Notes: generated from the letters alone by a model not told the origin. A stretch of DNA of 64,000 nt from an uncultured Kordiimonas sp. (GCA_947503575.1 CANNDZ010000001.1:1488001-1552000); one strand, 5' to 3'. Shown: positions 26,215 through 36,272, counted from the first letter of the stretch. Numbers and translations are program-made.

Positions 26215-27027
26215 ATGACTGAAATTCCGATTTACCAAGTTGATGCTTTCACCAGCCAGGCGTTTGGCGGTAACCCGGCGGCCGTATGCCCACTGGATGC
26301 ATTTTTGCCCGATGACGTGCTGCAAGCCATTGCGCTGGAAAACAATCTGTCTGAAACCGCTTTCATAGTGCCGCTTGACGGAGCAGAGGCAGACTATCAC
26401 CTGCGGTGGTTCACACCGGGTACAGAGGTCGCCTTGTGCGGGCACGCGACCCTCGCCACAGCCCATGTGGTGTTCACGCATCTGTGCCCCGCGTTTAAGA
26501 CGGTTCGATTTCAAACACTTTCAGGTATCCTAACCGTTAAAAGGTTAGGGGACCGCTATCAAATGGATTTCCCAAGCTACCCACCGGCGCCATTTGAAGC
26601 ACCTACCGGCCTGGGTGCCGCGATGGGTGCAGAACCTGACGCTGTGCTGAAAAGTGAGCAGGGCGACCGTGACTTGCTGCTGGTGTACCCTGACGCAGCA
26701 ACTGTGGCTGCTTTGACACCTGACCTTGGTGCTTTAACGGCATATGCGCCGTTCGGTTTTATTGCAACGGCACCCGGTGATGGTGACGTTGATTTCGTGT
26801 CACGATGTTTTTTCCCGAACCATGGGCTTGGGGAGGATCCGGTCACGGGCTCCGCGCACAGTGTTTCCGGCCCCTATTGGGCCAAACACCTGGGAAAAGT
26901 CCAGCTTTATGCCCAGCAAATCTCTGCCCGTCGAGGCGATTTGTGGCTGGACGTCGTCGGTGACAGAATTCTGATCTCGGGCTATGCGGTTGAGGTTATG
27001 CGAGGCACCTTTATCCTGCCAAAATAG
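26215..27027 (+). CDS. PhzF-family isomerase/epimerase-like protein
   Basis: 270 residues from ATG 26215; a GTG 6 bp earlier is possible. It is a diaminopimelate-epimerase-like two-domain fold. YQVDAFTSQAFGGNPAAV starts the protein and catalytic Glu47 lies in NNLSETAF. The second half has GEDPVTGSAHS, the substrate-binding loop. PhzF proper acts in phenazine synthesis, but most homologues have unknown substrates and no phenazine genes are nearby. Confidence 0.92.
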   Translation: MTEIPIYQVDAFTSQAFGGNPAAVCPLDAFLPDDVLQAIALENNLSETAFIVPLDGAEADYHLRWFTPGTEVALCGHATLATAHVVFTHLCPAFKTVRFQTLSGILTVKRLGDRYQMDFPSYPPAPFEAPTGLGAAMGAEPDAVLKSEQGDRDLLLVYPDAATVAALTPDLGALTAYAPFGFIATAPGDGDVDFVSRCFFPNHGLGEDPVTGSAHSVSGPYWAKHLGKVQLYAQQISARRGDLWLDVVGDRILISGYAVEVMRGTFILPK

Positions 27028-27130
27028 CCCAAAAGCGTAAGTTTTTTGCATAAATTCCGTATCTTTGCGAACCTGATAGGCCTGCTGCGCGTCTTAACAG
27101 CAACAGGGCAAAACGGGTGAGAAGAGTATC

Positions 27131-27730
27131 GTGTCCATGATTGACACACGCGCGAAAGAGGAAAAGCTGGTGCTGGCGGCGCAGGATGGCAATGAACGCG
27201 CGTTTGAAGTGCTATACCGGCTTTACCAGCCTTCGTTGTTGCGGTTTTCCTTTCGGCTTTGCGGGGATGAAACGCTGGCCCGGGACGCCGTACAGGATGC
27301 CTGGATGCTGACGCTTCGCAGCCTGAAACAGGCCTTTCCACCGCATACGTTCAGGGCAAGGGTTTTTAAAGCGGTTCGCTGGCGGACGTTTGACCGTATC
27401 CGAAGGCGTGGTCGTACTGCCGGCGAAGAGCTGATTGAAGATCAGGTCGCCGAAGAAAAAACAGAAGTATGGGCAACCAGCGATCAGCTTCGTCGGTTGA
27501 TCAAGACCCTGCCGCAAGCGGAGGGGGAAGCTTTATATCTTTTTTACCTTGAAGACCTGAGCGTTGCAGAAATCGCGGCCATACAGGAGGTGCCGGGGGG
27601 CACAGTGAAGTCCCGTCTTGCACGCGCGCGCGACAGACTAAAACAGAAAATTGACCCACCAAACGACCCAAACGAGGCGCTGGAAACCCGCCCGAGACAC
27701 GACAGAATCAACTTGGAGATAGTAAAATGA
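27131..27730 (+). CDS. ECF-type RNA polymerase sigma factor
   Basis: 199 residues, GTG start with GAAGAG upstream (ATG 27137 also possible). Region 2 spans about 18-85 (FEVLYRLYQPSLLRFSFRL, ARDAVQDAWMLTLRSL). Region 4 spans about 125-175 (LPQAEGEALYLFYLEDLSVAEIA, GTVKSRLARARDRLK). Its stop overlaps the start of a small membrane protein, the usual place of an anti-sigma factor. The target promoters are unknown; a glutathione peroxidase follows in the same direction. Confidence 0.92.
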   Translation: MSMIDTRAKEEKLVLAAQDGNERAFEVLYRLYQPSLLRFSFRLCGDETLARDAVQDAWMLTLRSLKQAFPPHTFRARVFKAVRWRTFDRIRRRGRTAGEELIEDQVAEEKTEVWATSDQLRRLIKTLPQAEGEALYLFYLEDLSVAEIAAIQEVPGGTVKSRLARARDRLKQKIDPPNDPNEALETRPRHDRINLEIVK

Positions 27731-28101
27731 ATAGTATTGATGAACGAATTAAACGGGAATTGGAGGCGGAAAGCCTGGATGTTGACAAGATCATCGGCGA
27801 AACCGGCGATATCAACGAAATGTTCCGCGCTGCGCTGAGTGGCAGCACCGGCGGTATTGTAAAATTGGTGATTGCCCTTGCCACTTTGACTGGTCTGGGT
27901 GTCGCCTTCTGCTTATGGAAGTTTTTTGGTGCAGCCGATCTTTCGAGCCAGCTGTTTTGGGGCGTATGGTCAATCCTTGCGGGTGTTTCCATGATCGGTT
28001 TTGAAATATGGGCCTGGATGGAGATCAATAGGGCCGCAACTCAGCGGGCCATCACGCGGCTGGAGCTTGCCATCCGCGATAAAGGCGCTAGGTTGGACTG
28101 A
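27727..28101 (+). CDS. DUF6768-like membrane protein, putative sigma-factor partner
   Basis: 124 residues with a 4-bp ATGA overlap with the sigma gene. A charged cytosolic N terminus (1-40, with [16 protein letters not shown]) is followed by two membrane segments (about 45-65 and 78-98) and a short basic helix. It resembles the DUF6768 proteins encoded after ECF sigma factors. It lacks a recognisable zinc anti-sigma HxxxCxxC motif. An anti-sigma role is inferred from position only. Confidence 0.7.
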   Translation: MNSIDERIKRELEAESLDVDKIIGETGDINEMFRAALSGSTGGIVKLVIALATLTGLGVAFCLWKFFGAADLSSQLFWGVWSILAGVSMIGFEIWAWMEINRAATQRAITRLELAIRDKGARLD

Positions 28102-28133
28102 AGGTAAACAGTGAAACCCATACGAGGCCAGCC

Positions 28134-28613
28134 ATGACCGCAATATATGATTTTTCCGCCCCGCGCCTGAACGGCAAGGACCAGCCGCTTGCCGACTATA
28201 AGGGCAAGGTGCTTCTGATTGTGAATACAGCCTCCAAATGCGGGTTCACGCCCCAGTTTGAAGGTTTAGAAAAATTGTACGGCGACCTGAAAGACCAAGG
28301 CCTTGAAATCCTTGGGTTCCCCTGCAACCAGTTTGGTAGCCAGGATCCAGGCACCAATGATGAAATTGGTGAGTTTTGCCAGATTAACTACGGCGTTAGC
28401 TTTCCGATGTTCTCGAAGATAGAGGTCAATGGCTCTGGCGCGGACCCACTCTATAAATACCTCAAGGCAGAGAAACCCGGCCTGATGGGCAGTAAGCGCA
28501 TCAAATGGAACTTCACCAAATTTTTGGTGAACCGTGATGGCCAAGTGGTCAAACGCTTTGCGCCGACGGATACCCCGCATGCCATCCGCAAAGAGATTGA
28601 GAAGCTACTCTAG
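28134..28613 (+). CDS. glutathione peroxidase
   Basis: 159 residues, no signal peptide, so cytosolic. The tetrad is Cys36 ([11 protein letters not shown]), Gln70 ([10 protein letters not shown]) and Trp125-Asn126 (KWNF). Cys82 (EFCQINYG) is the likely resolving Cys, suggesting thioredoxin as reductant. It reduces peroxides, including lipid peroxides. It follows the sigma/membrane pair by 32 bp and may belong to their operon. The stop overlaps the convergent amidohydrolase gene by 4 bp. Confidence 0.95.
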   Translation: MTAIYDFSAPRLNGKDQPLADYKGKVLLIVNTASKCGFTPQFEGLEKLYGDLKDQGLEILGFPCNQFGSQDPGTNDEIGEFCQINYGVSFPMFSKIEVNGSGADPLYKYLKAEKPGLMGSKRIKWNFTKFLVNRDGQVVKRFAPTDTPHAIRKEIEKLL

Positions 28614-30256
28614 TCAGCTTTGAGGTAACTAGAACCAGCCCCTGCCTCTGCGTTCTTCGCGGCCTTTACCATCGCGCGCACATCGGCGCGCATCGCGACA
28701 GCATCATAAATTATGCCGTCCTTGATGGTGTATTTCACACCGCCAACCCGCTCGACTTCATTCGTGTCATCATTCAGGCGCATATGGCCTGTGCCATATA
28801 AAACCTTGAAGTTTCGCACAGGGTTTTCGTCTATAATCACCAAATCTGCCAGCTTACCGGGCTCCACGCTGCCCAGATCTGCTTCGCGGCCGATGAGTTC
28901 CGCACCGTTCAGGGTTGCGCTTTTAATCACTTCAAGCGGATGAAAGCCTGCTTCCTGCAATAGTTCAAGTTCGCGGATGTACCCAAAACCATATAGTTTG
29001 AAGATAAAGCCGCTGTCCGACCCCGCCGTTACCCGGCCACCGCGGTTCTTGTATTCGTTGACGAACGCCATCCAAAGCTGAAAGTTCTTCTTCCAGTCAA
29101 TTTCGTCCTTTGTGGTCCAGTCGAAATGGTAAGATCCATGCAGCACGCGGTTGGGTTGAAAAAAGCGCCAAACAGAGGGCAGAGTATAGTCTGCATGCCA
29201 ATCGGCGTTTTTCGCGCGCATGACATCGCGGTTGGCCTCATAAATCGTGAAAGTCGGGTCCAATGTGAAATCAAGCGACAGCAACTCCTCCATCACTGCG
29301 TTCCATTTGTCGCTTCCTGGCTTCGCGGCCTGGCGCCACAATCGCCCCGCTTCGCCAAAACGGTCTTGCTCGTTGTTGTAGTTGTAATCAAAGGGGTAGT
29401 CCTGAACCACGCGGTCATCAAACAATGCTTCTGGCAGGCCGTACCAATGCTCCATGGACGTCAGTCCCCACCGCGCTGATGTAAGCACATTCACCCGGCT
29501 GACCGACATTTGCGCATGATGAAACGCCGTGCGCAGTTCTTGTTTTTTTGCTTCATCAAAAGCGGCTTCCAGCACCCGTGGGTTGCCACCAAAGAATTTG
29601 ATACCATTCGCGCCCTTGCGTTTGATGGCCTTGACCCAGTCACGCGCTTGCTTGCCCTCGCTGAACCCGGTTGGGAACCCACAGTGAACAACCAGACGCG
29701 GCGCAGTGATTTCATTGCGTTCCGATCGACGTTTTTCACTGATCGTATAATTTGCGCCCAAGCCACAGCCCACTTCGCGGCTTGTGGTGATGCCATGGCT
29801 CATCCACAGTTTAAAGATGTAATCCATCGAGGGCATATCGCCGGTCAGCCCTCAAAGGGCATTGCCAATGTGGCTGTGGGCATCAATAAAACCGGGCAAA
29901 ACATAGCTGCCATGGGCATCAATTTCATGGTCCCCAGCGGCGGGTCGTCCTTCTTCTCGTATCGGAACGCCAGGGTTGCCGACAGAGCGTATTTCGCTGA
30001 TACGATTGCCTTCAATCACTATGTCAACCGGGCCAATGGGCGGTGCACCTGTTCCATCCACCAGCGTCGCGCCGCGAATGACCAATCGGTTAAAAGGCCC
30101 TTTGGACAGGTGGTTTTCCCGAGGGCTTGCGACAGTTGGGAATTTTTTGATCGAAGCGGTACGTTCCTCACCGGGCTCTGGCGCATCCTGCGAAAGGCTG
30201 GATACAGTAAAAAGCATTCCTGCAATCAAAACCTTTAACACTGTTTTTATTAACAT
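28610..30256 (-). pseudogene. exported amidohydrolase interrupted by an in-frame TGA
   Basis: From ATG 30254-30256 (GGGGGAA upstream) the frame gives a signal peptide (1-about 24), an amidohydrolase entry domain (RLVIRGATLVDGTG) and the metal motif FIDAHSHIG. It then hits TGA at 29852-29854 (codon 135). The same frame resumes at once and runs 408 further residues with the C-terminal family features (TAGSDSG, GSVEPGKLADLVIID). In full it would be about 548 residues, a normal size for imidazolonepropionase-like or prolidase-like secreted amidohydrolases. No base is missing. A nonsense mutation (CGA or TGG to TGA) or sequencing error is likeliest; recoding is possible but unsupported. Confidence 0.8.
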
Positions 30257-30352
30257 TTTCGTTCCCCCGTTACCTTTCCCCGGATAGTCTTGCAAAACGA
30301 TGGAGGGCTTGCCCCGCCTTGGCAAGAAAAATTGCAGGATGCAGGAAACCGT

Positions 30353-32251
30353 ATGCGAAGGCTTAAAGGCATAACGCGGCGCGACTTTCTGGACGGTGTT
30401 GCTGTTGCAGGGGTAGCTGCGGCTGTACCACCCATTGCGGCAATGGCAAACAATGCTATGACTGGCACTGACCCAGTGATAGCAGGCTATCCACCCGCTT
30501 TGACGGGCTTGCGCGGCAGCCACGCCGGTAGCTTTGAGGTTGCCCATCAATTGGCGATGGACGGCGCAACCTACGAACGACCTGATTTGCGAACAGACCG
30601 CCCATATGACCTTGTTGTTGTTGGTGCCGGTATCAGCGGATTGGCGGCGGCCTATCTTGCCCGTGAAAAAATTGGCAATCAGGCGAGGATACTGATTCTG
30701 GACAACCACGATGACTTTGGTGGGCATGCCAAGCGCAATGAATTCACGGTGGATGGCAAACGCCTTATCGGCTATGGTGGTAGCCAGTCGATTGATCAGC
30801 CAGCACGCTATAGCCCGGCATCAAGCCGCTTCATGCGTGACATGGGTTTCTGGGCTGAAGATTTTTACCAGCATTTTGATATGGATTTTTACAAGCGCTT
30901 TAACACGGGCGTTGCGCTGCATATGGACGCAAAAACCTTCGGGACAGACACTCTGCTTCAGCGATCATCGGGTTATAATGCTGGGGGACTGTGGGATTAT
31001 GAAACCGACAGAGAGCGCACGGACCTGGCAGCTTTTATCGCCGGTATCCCGATTGCGGCAAATGATAAGGTAATTTTGACACGGCTTTTTGTTGATTTAG
31101 AGGACTGGCTTGCCCCCATGTCCCGCGCCGAAAAAATAAGCTATCTGAAATCCAGTTCCTATGAGGATTGCCTTCGCAAACATACTGACTTGTCGGAAAA
31201 GGCGTTAACACTGCTGCGCAACGATTATGTTGGGCTATGGGGTCTTGGCTGGGATGCCCTTTCAGGCTTGGAGGCAGTTCGCCTGTACCACCCCGCCACA
31301 TATGGTCTCGGCCTTGACGCAGAAAACATACCAGGTGCTTATAAGGGCGACGAACCCTACATTTTTCATTATCCGGATGGCAACGCAGCACTGGCCCGCA
31401 TGGCGATTGCAAAGCTTGTACCAAACGCTATTGATGCTGATACTATGGCAGAACTTGTCGATGCACGCGTTCGGTATGATCTTCTGGACCAGCCTGACAA
31501 TCCTGTTCGTTTGCGCCTGTTGTCGACGGTTGTGGACGTTCGGAACATCGATGATGCGGTCGATGTCACTTATATCCGCGCTGGTGGCAAGATTGAACGT
31601 GTTACAGCAAAACATGGTATCATGGCCGGATACGGTCACATGCTGCCTCACATCATGCCGGACCTACCGACAGCGCAGAAAAATGCGCTGTTATGGCCTG
31701 AAAAAGTACCGCTTACATACACGACAGTGGCGCTGCGCAACTGGCGGGCCTTTGCCAGCGCAGGCGTAAACTATGTCTACGCGCCAGGTGGGTTGTTTTC
31801 CAATTATTCGCTCGATTTCCCGGTTAGCATTGGAAAATACCAGTTTTCTGCATCACCAGAGCAACCTGTTTTACTGCATATGACACACTGTCCCACGCGT
31901 CCTGGTTTGCCGGCGCACGACCAACATCGCCTGGGTCGATATGACATGCTTGACCTTAGCTTTGATGACTATGAACGAGCCATTTTAGGGCAGCTTTCTA
32001 GTGCGATGGGGGCGCATGGCTTTGACGCAGAGCGTGATATAGCCGCAATTACCGTCAACCGATGGCCGCATGGTTATGCTTATGAATACAACGAACTGTT
32101 TGATGGCGACCTGAACCCTGACAATGGCCCACATATTGTGGGCCGTCAAAAAGTTGACAACATAGCCATTGCCGGATCAGACTCGTCTGCTTTCGCCTAT
32201 GTCAATGGTGCTATCGATGCGGCTGTGCGCGCGGTTGATGAACTCTATTAA
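30353..32251 (+). CDS. Tat-exported FAD-dependent oxidoreductase, spermidine dehydrogenase-like
   Basis: 632 residues from ATG 30353 (AGGA upstream); the frame opens 63 bp earlier without support. A twin-arginine signal TRRDFLDG (8-15) and hydrophobic stretch precede the family marker YPPALTGLRGSHAGSFE (46-62). The Rossmann FAD site is VVVGAGISGLAAAY (88-101). The closest remembered family is the exported amine oxidase/spermidine dehydrogenase group, so oxidation of a polyamine or amine is plausible but not shown. It is divergent from the interrupted amidohydrolase gene. Confidence 0.85.
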   Translation: MRRLKGITRRDFLDGVAVAGVAAAVPPIAAMANNAMTGTDPVIAGYPPALTGLRGSHAGSFEVAHQLAMDGATYERPDLRTDRPYDLVVVGAGISGLAAAYLAREKIGNQARILILDNHDDFGGHAKRNEFTVDGKRLIGYGGSQSIDQPARYSPASSRFMRDMGFWAEDFYQHFDMDFYKRFNTGVALHMDAKTFGTDTLLQRSSGYNAGGLWDYETDRERTDLAAFIAGIPIAANDKVILTRLFVDLEDWLAPMSRAEKISYLKSSSYEDCLRKHTDLSEKALTLLRNDYVGLWGLGWDALSGLEAVRLYHPATYGLGLDAENIPGAYKGDEPYIFHYPDGNAALARMAIAKLVPNAIDADTMAELVDARVRYDLLDQPDNPVRLRLLSTVVDVRNIDDAVDVTYIRAGGKIERVTAKHGIMAGYGHMLPHIMPDLPTAQKNALLWPEKVPLTYTTVALRNWRAFASAGVNYVYAPGGLFSNYSLDFPVSIGKYQFSASPEQPVLLHMTHCPTRPGLPAHDQHRLGRYDMLDLSFDDYERAILGQLSSAMGAHGFDAERDIAAITVNRWPHGYAYEYNELFDGDLNPDNGPHIVGRQKVDNIAIAGSDSSAFAYVNGAIDAAVRAVDELY

Positions 32252-32347
32252 CCGCCATCATAAATCATGGTTGCGTAAACCTGCAGAACTGCCTACGCCT
32301 TATGGGGGCCGATGCCATGAGCATACGCGGCGTGTAGGGGAGTGTGT

Positions 32348-33718
32348 ATGAGCATGCAGTCGGGCGGTCCGCGTTTTTCAAGCCGATTTGCCTTTATTAT
32401 TGCGACAGCAGGGTCTGCCATCGGACTCGGCAATGTCTGGAGCTTTACCTATGTTGCGGGCATAAATGGCGGTGCAGGGTTTATCCTCGTTTATCTGCTG
32501 GCGCTTGCCTTCATTGCTACGCCGGTGTTCATTGCTGAACTTCTGCTTGGCCGAATGGGCCGCGCGAACCCGGTAACGTCGCTTAAAACATTATCGGCAG
32601 AGGCCGGTAGCAAACTGCCCTGGCATTGGGTTGCCTGGGTAGGCCTTGTTGCCACGATCCTTGTGCTCAGTTTCTACAGTGTTATCGCTGGTCAGATTAT
32701 GGCCTATGGCTATGAAGCCATGTTTGGCGGCATGACAGGTTGGAGCGACGAGGCAATCCGAGCTTTTGACGCTGAATTTAAATCGGACCCGACAGGGCCA
32801 CTTCTATGGTCTGCTGTTTTTTGTGCCATTACTGCATTCATTGTGGCGGCGGGCGTTCAGGGCGGCATTGAACGCGCAAGCAAACTGATGATGCCAGCGC
32901 TGTTCCTGATGCTGCTGGGCATGGTGATCTATGCCGTATTTAGTGGCGGTTTCGGCCAGGCGGTGGATTTCCTGTTTGGCTTTAACAGGGTTGAGTTTGG
33001 CCCCAAACTGTTTCTGGATGCAGTGGGCCAAGCCTTTTTCACCATTGGTGTTGGTGTAGGCGGTATTATGATTATGGGGTCCTATATGGGGCGCGATGTG
33101 CACCTGCCAAAAGCGGCAGGCATCGTGGTCTTGATGGATCTGGCCGTTGCGTTGTTAGCAGGACTTGCCATCTTTCCACTGCTTTTTGCCAGTGATATGG
33201 ACCCGGCGGTTGGTCCTGGGCTTGTGTTTGTGACATTGCCAGTGGTTTTCACCGAAATTCCCGCCGGAATAGTTGTGGCGTTCGTGTTTTTTCTCTTGCT
33301 GACGTTTGCAGCCCTTACGTCGTCCATTGTTTTGCTGTCGCCAACCACTGCAAAGCTTGAGGAGTGGGGTGTGCCGCGTGCTGTTGCCGCATGGGTAATG
33401 GCTGCGATTGTGCTGGTTCTAAGCAGTTTGACAGTTCTATCGTTTTCAAGCTGGAAAGAGGTGTATCCGCTCGCTTTGATTGGGCTGGACGGTCACACTT
33501 GGTTTGACCTTATTCGGGAGGGCGTTAACAACATCGTATTGCCTCTTGGAGGGTTGGCCTTTGCCTTAATGGTTGGGTGGGGTCTACCAAAGGACAGGGT
33601 CGTGCAAACCTTGTCGCTGGAAAATGGGGCGCTATTTCAGATACTGTATGCCCTGATCCGGTATGTTGTGCCGGCGGCGATTATTGCGTTGTTTGTCGGT
33701 GTAGTGTTTGGAACATAA
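32348..33718 (+). CDS. sodium-dependent transporter, NSS/SNF family
   Basis: 456 residues from ATG 32348, with AGGGGA at 6 bp spacing. Eleven to twelve membrane segments are expected. The N terminus SRFAFIIATAGSAIGLGNVW holds the unwound first helix that binds sodium and substrate (LeuT-like). Family members import amino acids or related amines. The next gene starts 16 bp after its stop, so both are probably one operon. Confidence 0.94.
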   Translation: MSMQSGGPRFSSRFAFIIATAGSAIGLGNVWSFTYVAGINGGAGFILVYLLALAFIATPVFIAELLLGRMGRANPVTSLKTLSAEAGSKLPWHWVAWVGLVATILVLSFYSVIAGQIMAYGYEAMFGGMTGWSDEAIRAFDAEFKSDPTGPLLWSAVFCAITAFIVAAGVQGGIERASKLMMPALFLMLLGMVIYAVFSGGFGQAVDFLFGFNRVEFGPKLFLDAVGQAFFTIGVGVGGIMIMGSYMGRDVHLPKAAGIVVLMDLAVALLAGLAIFPLLFASDMDPAVGPGLVFVTLPVVFTEIPAGIVVAFVFFLLLTFAALTSSIVLLSPTTAKLEEWGVPRAVAAWVMAAIVLVLSSLTVLSFSSWKEVYPLALIGLDGHTWFDLIREGVNNIVLPLGGLAFALMVGWGLPKDRVVQTLSLENGALFQILYALIRYVVPAAIIALFVGVVFGT

Positions 33719-33734
33719 AGAAGGGACCACAGGC

Positions 33735-34739
33735 ATGGTTGATTTCGATAATCCCGAATATGTCAATAACGGTGGCGTCAAACTGGCCGTTTATCGAAAT
33801 GGGCCTTTGCCATCAGATACCGATAAGCCTGCAGTGATCTTCATGCATGGCTGGCCCGATGTGGCGATTACCTGGAATCATCAGCTTAAGGCCCTTGGGG
33901 AAGCCGGGTATCCGGTGTTTGCCTATGATGGGCGCGGGTATGGCCGGTCTGATGCGCCAACCGGGGTGGAAAACTATACAATGGCAAAACTGACCAGCGA
34001 TATTGTCGCTGTTCAGGACCATTATGGTATTGATACTGCTGTGTTGGTCGGCCACGACTGGGGCGCCATTGTGCTGTGGCAAACACCCTTTTATATCGGT
34101 GACCGGGTTCTGGGCTGTGCGGGCATGAATGTGCCGCTTTTGAGGCATTATCCCATGGACCCGGTGTCTATTTTCCGGCAGGCGCTGGGTGAAAACATGT
34201 ATATTGTCCGCTTCCAAACGGAAGGCGCATGTGAGCCAATTTTAGAACGTGACCTTAATGAAACCTTCCGCTTTTTCCTGCGCCGACCAACCGGGGGGCG
34301 GAGCGTTAAAAAACCGACAACTGAAAACCTGGCCTTCGCTATCAAAAGCCTTGACCTGATCAGTTTGCTGGAGGCTGGCGAGGATACATGGGGCGGCGAA
34401 ACGCTGCTCGCCCAAGAAGAGATGGATTATTACGTCGATGCATTTTCGCGTAAGGGCATGACAGGGCCATTGCACTGGTACCGGAATATGGCAAACAACT
34501 GGGAAGTACAGAAACAGTTCCTTGTTGACGGTGCCTTGCCCAAAGTAATGAAGCCTTGTTTGATGTTCACCGCAGAGCTTGACGGGGTGTGTCCACCGAA
34601 ACTGGCAGATGGAATGGAAGACCTGTGCGAGCCCTATGAACGGGTTGATTTCAAAGGCATTGGCCATTGGACTCAGCAGGAAAAAGCCGACGAGGTGAAT
34701 GCTGCATTGCTGGATTGGGTTGGTCGACATTTTGGTTGA
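33735..34739 (+). CDS. alpha/beta hydrolase, epoxide hydrolase-like
   Basis: 334 residues from ATG 33735 (AAGGGA upstream). The oxyanion motif HGWP is at 38-41, the nucleophile Asp108 in VGHDWGA, and the catalytic His in GIGHWTQQE near the C terminus; Asp in TAELDGVCPP is the likely acid. An Asp nucleophile and HGWP point to an epoxide hydrolase rather than an esterase (Ser) or a dehalogenase. It opens epoxides to diols. It follows the NSS transporter directly. Confidence 0.9.
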   Translation: MVDFDNPEYVNNGGVKLAVYRNGPLPSDTDKPAVIFMHGWPDVAITWNHQLKALGEAGYPVFAYDGRGYGRSDAPTGVENYTMAKLTSDIVAVQDHYGIDTAVLVGHDWGAIVLWQTPFYIGDRVLGCAGMNVPLLRHYPMDPVSIFRQALGENMYIVRFQTEGACEPILERDLNETFRFFLRRPTGGRSVKKPTTENLAFAIKSLDLISLLEAGEDTWGGETLLAQEEMDYYVDAFSRKGMTGPLHWYRNMANNWEVQKQFLVDGALPKVMKPCLMFTAELDGVCPPKLADGMEDLCEPYERVDFKGIGHWTQQEKADEVNAALLDWVGRHFG

Positions 34740-34798
34740 TGAACCGCGCCAGATTTAGACGGTAGTGCATTAGTTTAGCTTTTCATCTCGAATAGCAA

Positions 34799-34827
34799 CA
34801 CACGCTGGTAATGCGGGCCTGCGTGTG
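34799..34827 (+). promoter_or_regulatory. hairpin upstream of the LysE gene
   Basis: CACACGC pairs perfectly with GCGTGTG around a 15-nt loop, ending 36 bp before the GTG start. It could be a leader hairpin or the terminator-like end of the preceding transcript; no T-run follows. Confidence 0.3.
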
Positions 34828-34863
34828 CGAAGGATTTCTCTTCCATTCATAGAGAGAACACGC

Positions 34864-35505
34864 GTGTCCCTGTTACTGTCATTCATTGAAGGTTTTGTTG
34901 TCTCAATCGGTCTGATCGTCGCGATTGGTCCGCAAAACGCCTATGTCCTTCGGCAGGGCATCAGGCAGCGCCATGCCGCACAAGTGGCTGGCGTTTGTTT
35001 TGTAATAGACGCAACGCTGATAACCTTGGGGGTGGTTGGTGTTGGCAAGTTTATCGCAAGCAATGAGACTTTATCCATGGTTCTTGGGTGGGGTGGAGTT
35101 CTTTTCCTTGGATGGTTTGCTGCCCGCAGCATCAAGGCCGCGATCAAACCCGAGGTATTGGATGCCGCCCATATGGATGCAGCAGCAGGAGACGCCAAGG
35201 GCGGCAACGCCAAAACAGCGATGATGCATGCTGCGGCGTTTTCACTTTTGAACCCTTGGGTTTATATGGACACGATGGTGCTGATCGGCGGTGTTAGCGT
35301 TCGGTATGCGACGGATGGTGAGCGGCTGGCTTTCCTGATTGGTGCGGTGCTTGCATCTTTCGTGTGGTTTTTTGGCTTGGCGCTTGGTGGTAAAAAAATG
35401 GCACCCTTGTTCCAGAAAACCATCACATGGCGGGTGTTGGATAGCTTTATCGCGTTTGTCATGATTGCTGTTGCTCTTAACCTGATCCGGTTCCAGCTCG
35501 CCTGA
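34864..35505 (+). CDS. LysE/ArgO-family amino acid exporter
   Basis: 213 residues from GTG 34864 with GAGAG upstream. Six membrane segments are expected. The family signature IGPQNAYVLRQGI lies at about 26-38 and SLLNPWVYMDT in the second half. It exports basic amino acids such as lysine or arginine. ArgP/LysG-type regulators usually flank such genes; none is present here. Confidence 0.93.
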   Translation: MSLLLSFIEGFVVSIGLIVAIGPQNAYVLRQGIRQRHAAQVAGVCFVIDATLITLGVVGVGKFIASNETLSMVLGWGGVLFLGWFAARSIKAAIKPEVLDAAHMDAAAGDAKGGNAKTAMMHAAAFSLLNPWVYMDTMVLIGGVSVRYATDGERLAFLIGAVLASFVWFFGLALGGKKMAPLFQKTITWRVLDSFIAFVMIAVALNLIRFQLA

Positions 35506-35578
35506 TCGTTGACGTGCGTCATCGCGATTTGGTTTCATCTGGTTAGATTTTGTCTGTGACCCGACAAGGAGCCAGACA

Positions 35579-36236
35579 ATGAAGTTATGCGGTATGCATC
35601 TTTCTCCGTATTATGAACGCGCCTATTTGGTGCTAGAAATCAAAAGTGCCGTCGACAAAGTTGAACTGGCGGGTATGCCGGGCGCCTTTGGCTCTGATGA
35701 ATTATTGGCAGAAAGCCCTTTGGGGAAAATACCGTATCTTTTGCTGGATGACGGTAGTTGTCTGCCTGAAGGGCAGGTTATTGCAGAGTATTTTAACGCC
35801 ATTTTTGATGGCCCCAACCTAGAACACGAACACCCGGCCAATGCCGCGCGCTCACTTGGTTGCAAGGATAGTAGACCTGTATATAGCGCCGCATACCGCC
35901 GTTCTGTCCCGCCCGATGTTTGGCAGGGTGGCGCGCGATGAGGCGGCAACCGCCTATGCCATTGAAACAGGTTTGCCATCTGGCTTTGATTTTCTGGATA
36001 AAACGCTGTCAGGCGATGTTTTTGCCATTGGAAATGCACTTTCTTTTGCAGATATTGCGCTTATTCCGCACATGTTTTTCTTTGAGAACTTTTTATCAGC
36101 CTTCGACTTGAGGCCGTTAGCGGGCCGAAAAAACATTACTACCTGGTGGCAGGCTCAAAAAGACACCAATCTGGTTCAAAATTGTCATGCGCGGATACAA
36201 ACTTCGCTTGATGCCGTGATGGCGAACATGAAATAA
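35579..36236 (+). pseudogene. glutathione S-transferase, frameshifted
   Basis: AAGGAG precedes ATG 35579. The first frame gives a normal thioredoxin-like N domain (MKLCGMHLSPYYERAYLVLE, SPLGKIPYLL, EGQVIAEYF). It leaves homology near 35852. The helical C domain continues one base out of phase (LVARIVDLYIAPHTAVLSRP, FAIGNALSFADIALIPH) to a stop at 36236. Removing one base around 35852 restores a full-length GST parallel to the intact neighbour at 36273. This is a recent decay, a sequencing error or, less likely, programmed frameshifting. Confidence 0.8.
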
Positions 36237-36272
36237 TCCACTCAACGAATAGCAAAAGGCGAGGAGAGTATT

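Noticed and set aside
30257-30727. Upstream extension of the amidohydrolase frame on the minus strand
   Set aside because: It overlaps the start of the divergent FAD oxidoreductase and lacks protein-like content; the signal peptide begins at 30256 behind GGGGGAA.
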